In this document: positions 61,664-64,000 of the stretch, one piece after another
Layout: the number at the start of each line of letters is the position of its first letter
How positions within the stretch are numbered: position 1 is the stretch's first letter
Assembly (NCBI RefSeq): GCF_030818905.1
Contig: NZ_JAUTAZ010000001.1
Coordinates: 62,001 to 126,000 of the forward strand
DNA: 64,000 bases
Reading direction: 5' to 3'
From: Microbacterium sp. SORGH_AS_0888
Lineage (GTDB): Bacteria > Actinomycetota > Actinomycetes > Actinomycetales > Microbacteriaceae
The notes under the pieces: model-generated
Seen by the model: the letters and a program-made list of their open reading frames with translations, nothing else
Told to the model about the DNA's origin: nothing
The model's database searches: none
Program-made: the position numbers and the translations under genes

Positions 61664-63619
61664 GTGGAGTCCATCTCCGAGATCCAGACCACCGATTCGG
61701 CTGCCGACGAGATCGTCGAGCCGACCGAGACCACCGCCGTTTCGTCCACGGACGCCGAGGCGGCTCCCGCCGCCGCGGCGGAGCCTGCGGCCGCTGCGCC
61801 GGACGAGCCGGCCGCCGCGGAGCCCGCGGCTGCCGAGGAGCCCGCGGCCGCCGCCGAGCAGGAGCCCGTGGTCGAGAAGCCCGTCAAGGCACCGCGCAAG
61901 CGTGCCCCGCGTCGCGCGAAGAGCACGGATGTTCCGGCCGAGCCGGCCCCGGCGCCCGCCGCTGAGGAGACCCCCGTCGCCCCGGCCCCGGCTGCCGAGG
62001 AGACCGCGGCTGCCGAGGAGACCGCGGCTGCCGAGGAGACCGCGGCTGCCGAGGAGACCGCGCCCGCGGAGACGCCGGCCGCCGAGACGGCGCGCGCGGA
62101 GGTCGTCGGCGAGGCGAGCCCCGTCGAGACGGGCGAGAGTGCGGCCGCACAGCCCGAGGCCGCGACCGAGACCCCTGTCGCCGAGACCCCCGTCGCCGAG
62201 ACTCCGGAGAACGGCGATCAGGGCGAAGGCAGCAGCCGCAGCCGCAGCCGCAGCCGTTCGCGCAACCGCAAGCGCGGTGGCACGCAGGCCGATGCCCAGG
62301 GCAACGGTCAGCCGGCCGCGGCGAGCCAGCCCGCCCCCGCCGCCGAGTCCGGCGACGACGAGCAGCAGGGTGGCCGCAACGGCAACCGCCAGCGCAACAA
62401 GCGCCGCGGCGCCGCCGACGAGTTCGAGCCGGAGATCGGCGAGGACGACGTGCTCATCCCGATCGCCGGCATCCTCGACGTCCTGGACAACTACGCCTTC
62501 GTGCGCACGACGGGCTACCTCGCGGGTCCGAGCGACGTCTACGTCTCGCTCGGCCAGGTGAAGAAGTACAACCTCCGCAAGGGCGACGCCGTCGTCGGGG
62601 CGATCAAGCAGCCCCGCGAGGGCGAGCAGCAGGGGCGTCAGAAGTACAACGCCCTCGTCAAGGTCGACGCGATCAACGGCCTGTCGGTGGAGGACGCCGC
62701 CTCCCGCGTCGAGTTCGGCAAGCTCACCCCGCTCTACCCGCAGGAGCGGCTGCGTCTGGAGACGGCGCCGGAGAAGCTGACCCAGCGCATCATCGATCTC
62801 GTCGCCCCGGTCGGAAAGGGCCAGCGCGGCCTCATCGTCGCCCCGCCGAAGGCCGGCAAGACCATCGTGCTGCAGCAGATCGCGAACGCGATCGCCCTGA
62901 ACAACCCCGAGGTGCACCTCATGGTCGTTCTCGTCGACGAGCGGCCCGAGGAAGTGACCGACATGCAGCGCACGGTCAAGGGCGAGGTCATCGCGTCCAC
63001 CTTCGACCGTCCGGCTGAGGACCACACCACGGTCGCGGAGCTCGCGATCGAGCGCGCGAAGCGTCTGGTCGAGCTCGGCCGCGACGTCGTCGTGCTGCTC
63101 GACTCGATCACGCGTCTCGGACGCGCCTACAACGTGTCCGCGCCCACGAGCGGCCGTGTGCTGTCGGGCGGCGTCGACGCCTCGGCCCTCTACCCGCCCA
63201 AGCGGTTCTTCGGCGCGGCGCGCAACATCGAGAACGGCGGATCGCTCACGATCCTCGCGACCGCCCTCGTCGAGACCGGCTCCAAGATGGACGACGTGAT
63301 CTTCGAGGAGTTCAAGGGCACGGGCAACAGCGAGCTGCGGCTGTCGCGTCAGCTCGCCGACAAGCGCATCTTCCCGGCCGTCGACGTGAACGCCTCGTCG
63401 ACGCGTCGCGAGGAGATGCTCCTCTCGCCCGACGAGGTCAAGATCACCTGGAAGCTGCGTCGTGCCCTCGCGGGCCTCGACACGCAGCAGGCCCTCGAGG
63501 TCGTGCTCGGAAAGCTCAAGGAGACGCAGTCGAACGTCGAGTTCCTCGTGCAGATGCAGAAGTCGATCCCGGCACCCGCCGGCGGTCACTCGCACGGACA
63601 CGAGAACGACATCCGCTGA
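61664..63619 (+). CDS. rho: Transcription termination factor Rho
   Basis: Rho is a hexameric RNA helicase that ends transcription. This 651-residue protein has a long low-complexity N-terminal extension (about 1-245) rich in Ala, Glu and Pro, with an RS-like stretch ([15 protein letters not shown]), then the RNA-binding core ([37 protein letters not shown]) and the ATPase with Walker [46 protein letters not shown] and the R-loop [21 protein letters not shown]. Extended N-terminal insertion domains are typical of actinobacterial Rho and can alter RNA binding. GTG 61664 follows GGGAGA. Confidence 0.96.
   Translation: MESISEIQTTDSAADEIVEPTETTAVSSTDAEAAPAAAAEPAAAAPDEPAAAEPAAAEEPAAAAEQEPVVEKPVKAPRKRAPRRAKSTDVPAEPAPAPAAEETPVAPAPAAEETAAAEETAAAEETAAAEETAPAETPAAETARAEVVGEASPVETGESAAAQPEAATETPVAETPVAETPENGDQGEGSSRSRSRSRSRNRKRGGTQADAQGNGQPAAASQPAPAAESGDDEQQGGRNGNRQRNKRRGAADEFEPEIGEDDVLIPIAGILDVLDNYAFVRTTGYLAGPSDVYVSLGQVKKYNLRKGDAVVGAIKQPREGEQQGRQKYNALVKVDAINGLSVEDAASRVEFGKLTPLYPQERLRLETAPEKLTQRIIDLVAPVGKGQRGLIVAPPKAGKTIVLQQIANAIALNNPEVHLMVVLVDERPEEVTDMQRTVKGEVIASTFDRPAEDHTTVAELAIERAKRLVELGRDVVVLLDSITRLGRAYNVSAPTSGRVLSGGVDASALYPPKRFFGAARNIENGGSLTILATALVETGSKMDDVIFEEFKGTGNSELRLSRQLADKRIFPAVDVNASSTRREEMLLSPDEVKITWKLRRALAGLDTQQALEVVLGKLKETQSNVEFLVQMQKSIPAPAGGHSHGHENDIR
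61991..62062 (+). repeat. Four perfect tandem 18-bp repeats in rho
   Basis: GCTGCCGAGGAGACCGCG is repeated four times without change from 61991 to 62062, encoding AAEETA units in the Rho extension. Its exactness suggests recent expansion by slippage. Confidence 0.85.
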
Positions 63620-63626
63620 CCTCCGC

Positions 63627-64000
63627 GTGTCCGCCCCCGGCATGTTCGCCTCGGTCGAGGCGCTGATCGACGAGCACCGAGCGGTGCAGATCGAGCTCAG
63701 CGACCCGGCCGTCCACGCCGACGCCGCGCGTGCGAAGCGCGTGAACCGGCGCTACGCCGAGCTCTCGCGCATCGTCAAGGCGCATGAGGACTGGCTCGCT
63801 GCCACCGACGACCTGGCGGCCGCCCGTGAGCTCGCCCGTGAGGACGAGGCGTTCGCGGAGGAGGTCCCGGCGCTCGAGGAGCGCGTGGCGGAGGCGCAGG
63901 AGCGCCTGCGTCGCCTGCTCATCCCGCGCGATCCCGATGACGCGCGCGACGTGATCATGGAGATCAAGGCAGGCGAGGGCGGCGCCGAGTCGGCGCTGTT
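63627..64000 (+). CDS. prfA: Peptide chain release factor 1, N-terminal part (runs off the window)
   Basis: The first 124 codons are visible, with the RF1-type helical N-terminal domain ([47 protein letters not shown]) and the start of the next ([23 protein letters not shown]), a family signature. The PxT and GGQ motifs lie beyond the window. GTG 63627 or ATG 63642 may be the start; neither has a strong ribosome site, and translation is likely coupled to rho. RF1 releases at UAA and UAG codons. Gene order rho-prfA is common in actinobacteria. Confidence 0.95.
   Translation, partial: MSAPGMFASVEALIDEHRAVQIELSDPAVHADAARAKRVNRRYAELSRIVKAHEDWLAATDDLAAARELAREDEAFAEEVPALEERVAEAQERLRRLLIPRDPDDARDVIMEIKAGEGGAESAL

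Overview
The window is high-GC, densely coded DNA from an actinobacterium, most likely a Microbacteriaceae member close to Microbacterium. The clues are the fused 2-oxoglutarate decarboxylase/dehydrogenase (Kgd type), a PdtaS-type histidine kinase next to a WhiB1-like regulator, a SigH/RsrA-like pair, a DtxR/IdeR-type iron box, the argS-lysA-hom-thrC-thrB-rho-prfA order, and small families (Rv3235-like, DUF3097, DUF7882, LmeA-like) typical of this group. No phage, insertion sequence, CRISPR array or rRNA was seen. The only RNA gene recognised is tRNA-Arg(CCG).

Layout. 1-4449 (minus strand): a translationally coupled exporter operon with membrane-fusion protein, ATPase, FtsX permease, PadR regulator, second ATPase and a second permease cut by the window edge. 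4617-10971: secA, a RidA-like gene, an AlaA-like aminotransferase and small conserved genes. 11064-14709: a SAF-domain protein, a CpaE-like protein with an altered P-loop, pdtaS and whiB1. 14955-19190: a membrane protein, bcp, rsgA, aroA and sigH-rsrA. 19273-23054: an MprF-like aminoacyl-lipid synthase coupled to a membrane esterase. 23083-28378: kgd and guaB1. 28431-36839: two CorC/HlyC-type CBS transporters (the first frameshifted), nnrD, membrane proteins, a GT-C-like protein and an MFS exporter. 36871-39648: metX-metY. 39774-44345: an SDR, a phosphoribosyltransferase, ung, a GNAT, a hydrolase, an AhpD-like protein and an iron-regulated SIP-domain gene. 44409-48415: a PspA operon with a TPM protein, a degenerate arginase-fold protein and an HExxH protein. 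48603-53152: DUF3097, trmB, a PIG-V-like mannosyltransferase, the tRNA, a membrane protein, a MarR regulator and a DUF7882 protein. 53302-64000: a transglutaminase, argS, an LmeA-like protein, lysA, hom, thrC, thrB, a small ORF, rho and the start of prfA.

Gene expression. At least thirteen starts have a TANNNT hexamer exactly six bases upstream, and four more have it seven bases upstream. Most lack a Shine-Dalgarno sequence, so leaderless transcription looks common. Leadered genes in the same window (secA, metY, pspA, TPM, rho) have recognisable GGAGG-like sites. The sigH gene has an exact GGAAT-N18-GTT promoter lying across the start of divergent aroA, and the SIP gene has an iron box over its -35 region.

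Most interesting items: a four-gene PspA operon containing a predicted arginase pseudoenzyme; a two-copy 63-nt palindromic repeat with compensatory changes; a 30-codon ORF with a strong ribosome site between thrB and rho; the sigH promoter/start arrangement; and a single-base frameshift in a transporter gene.
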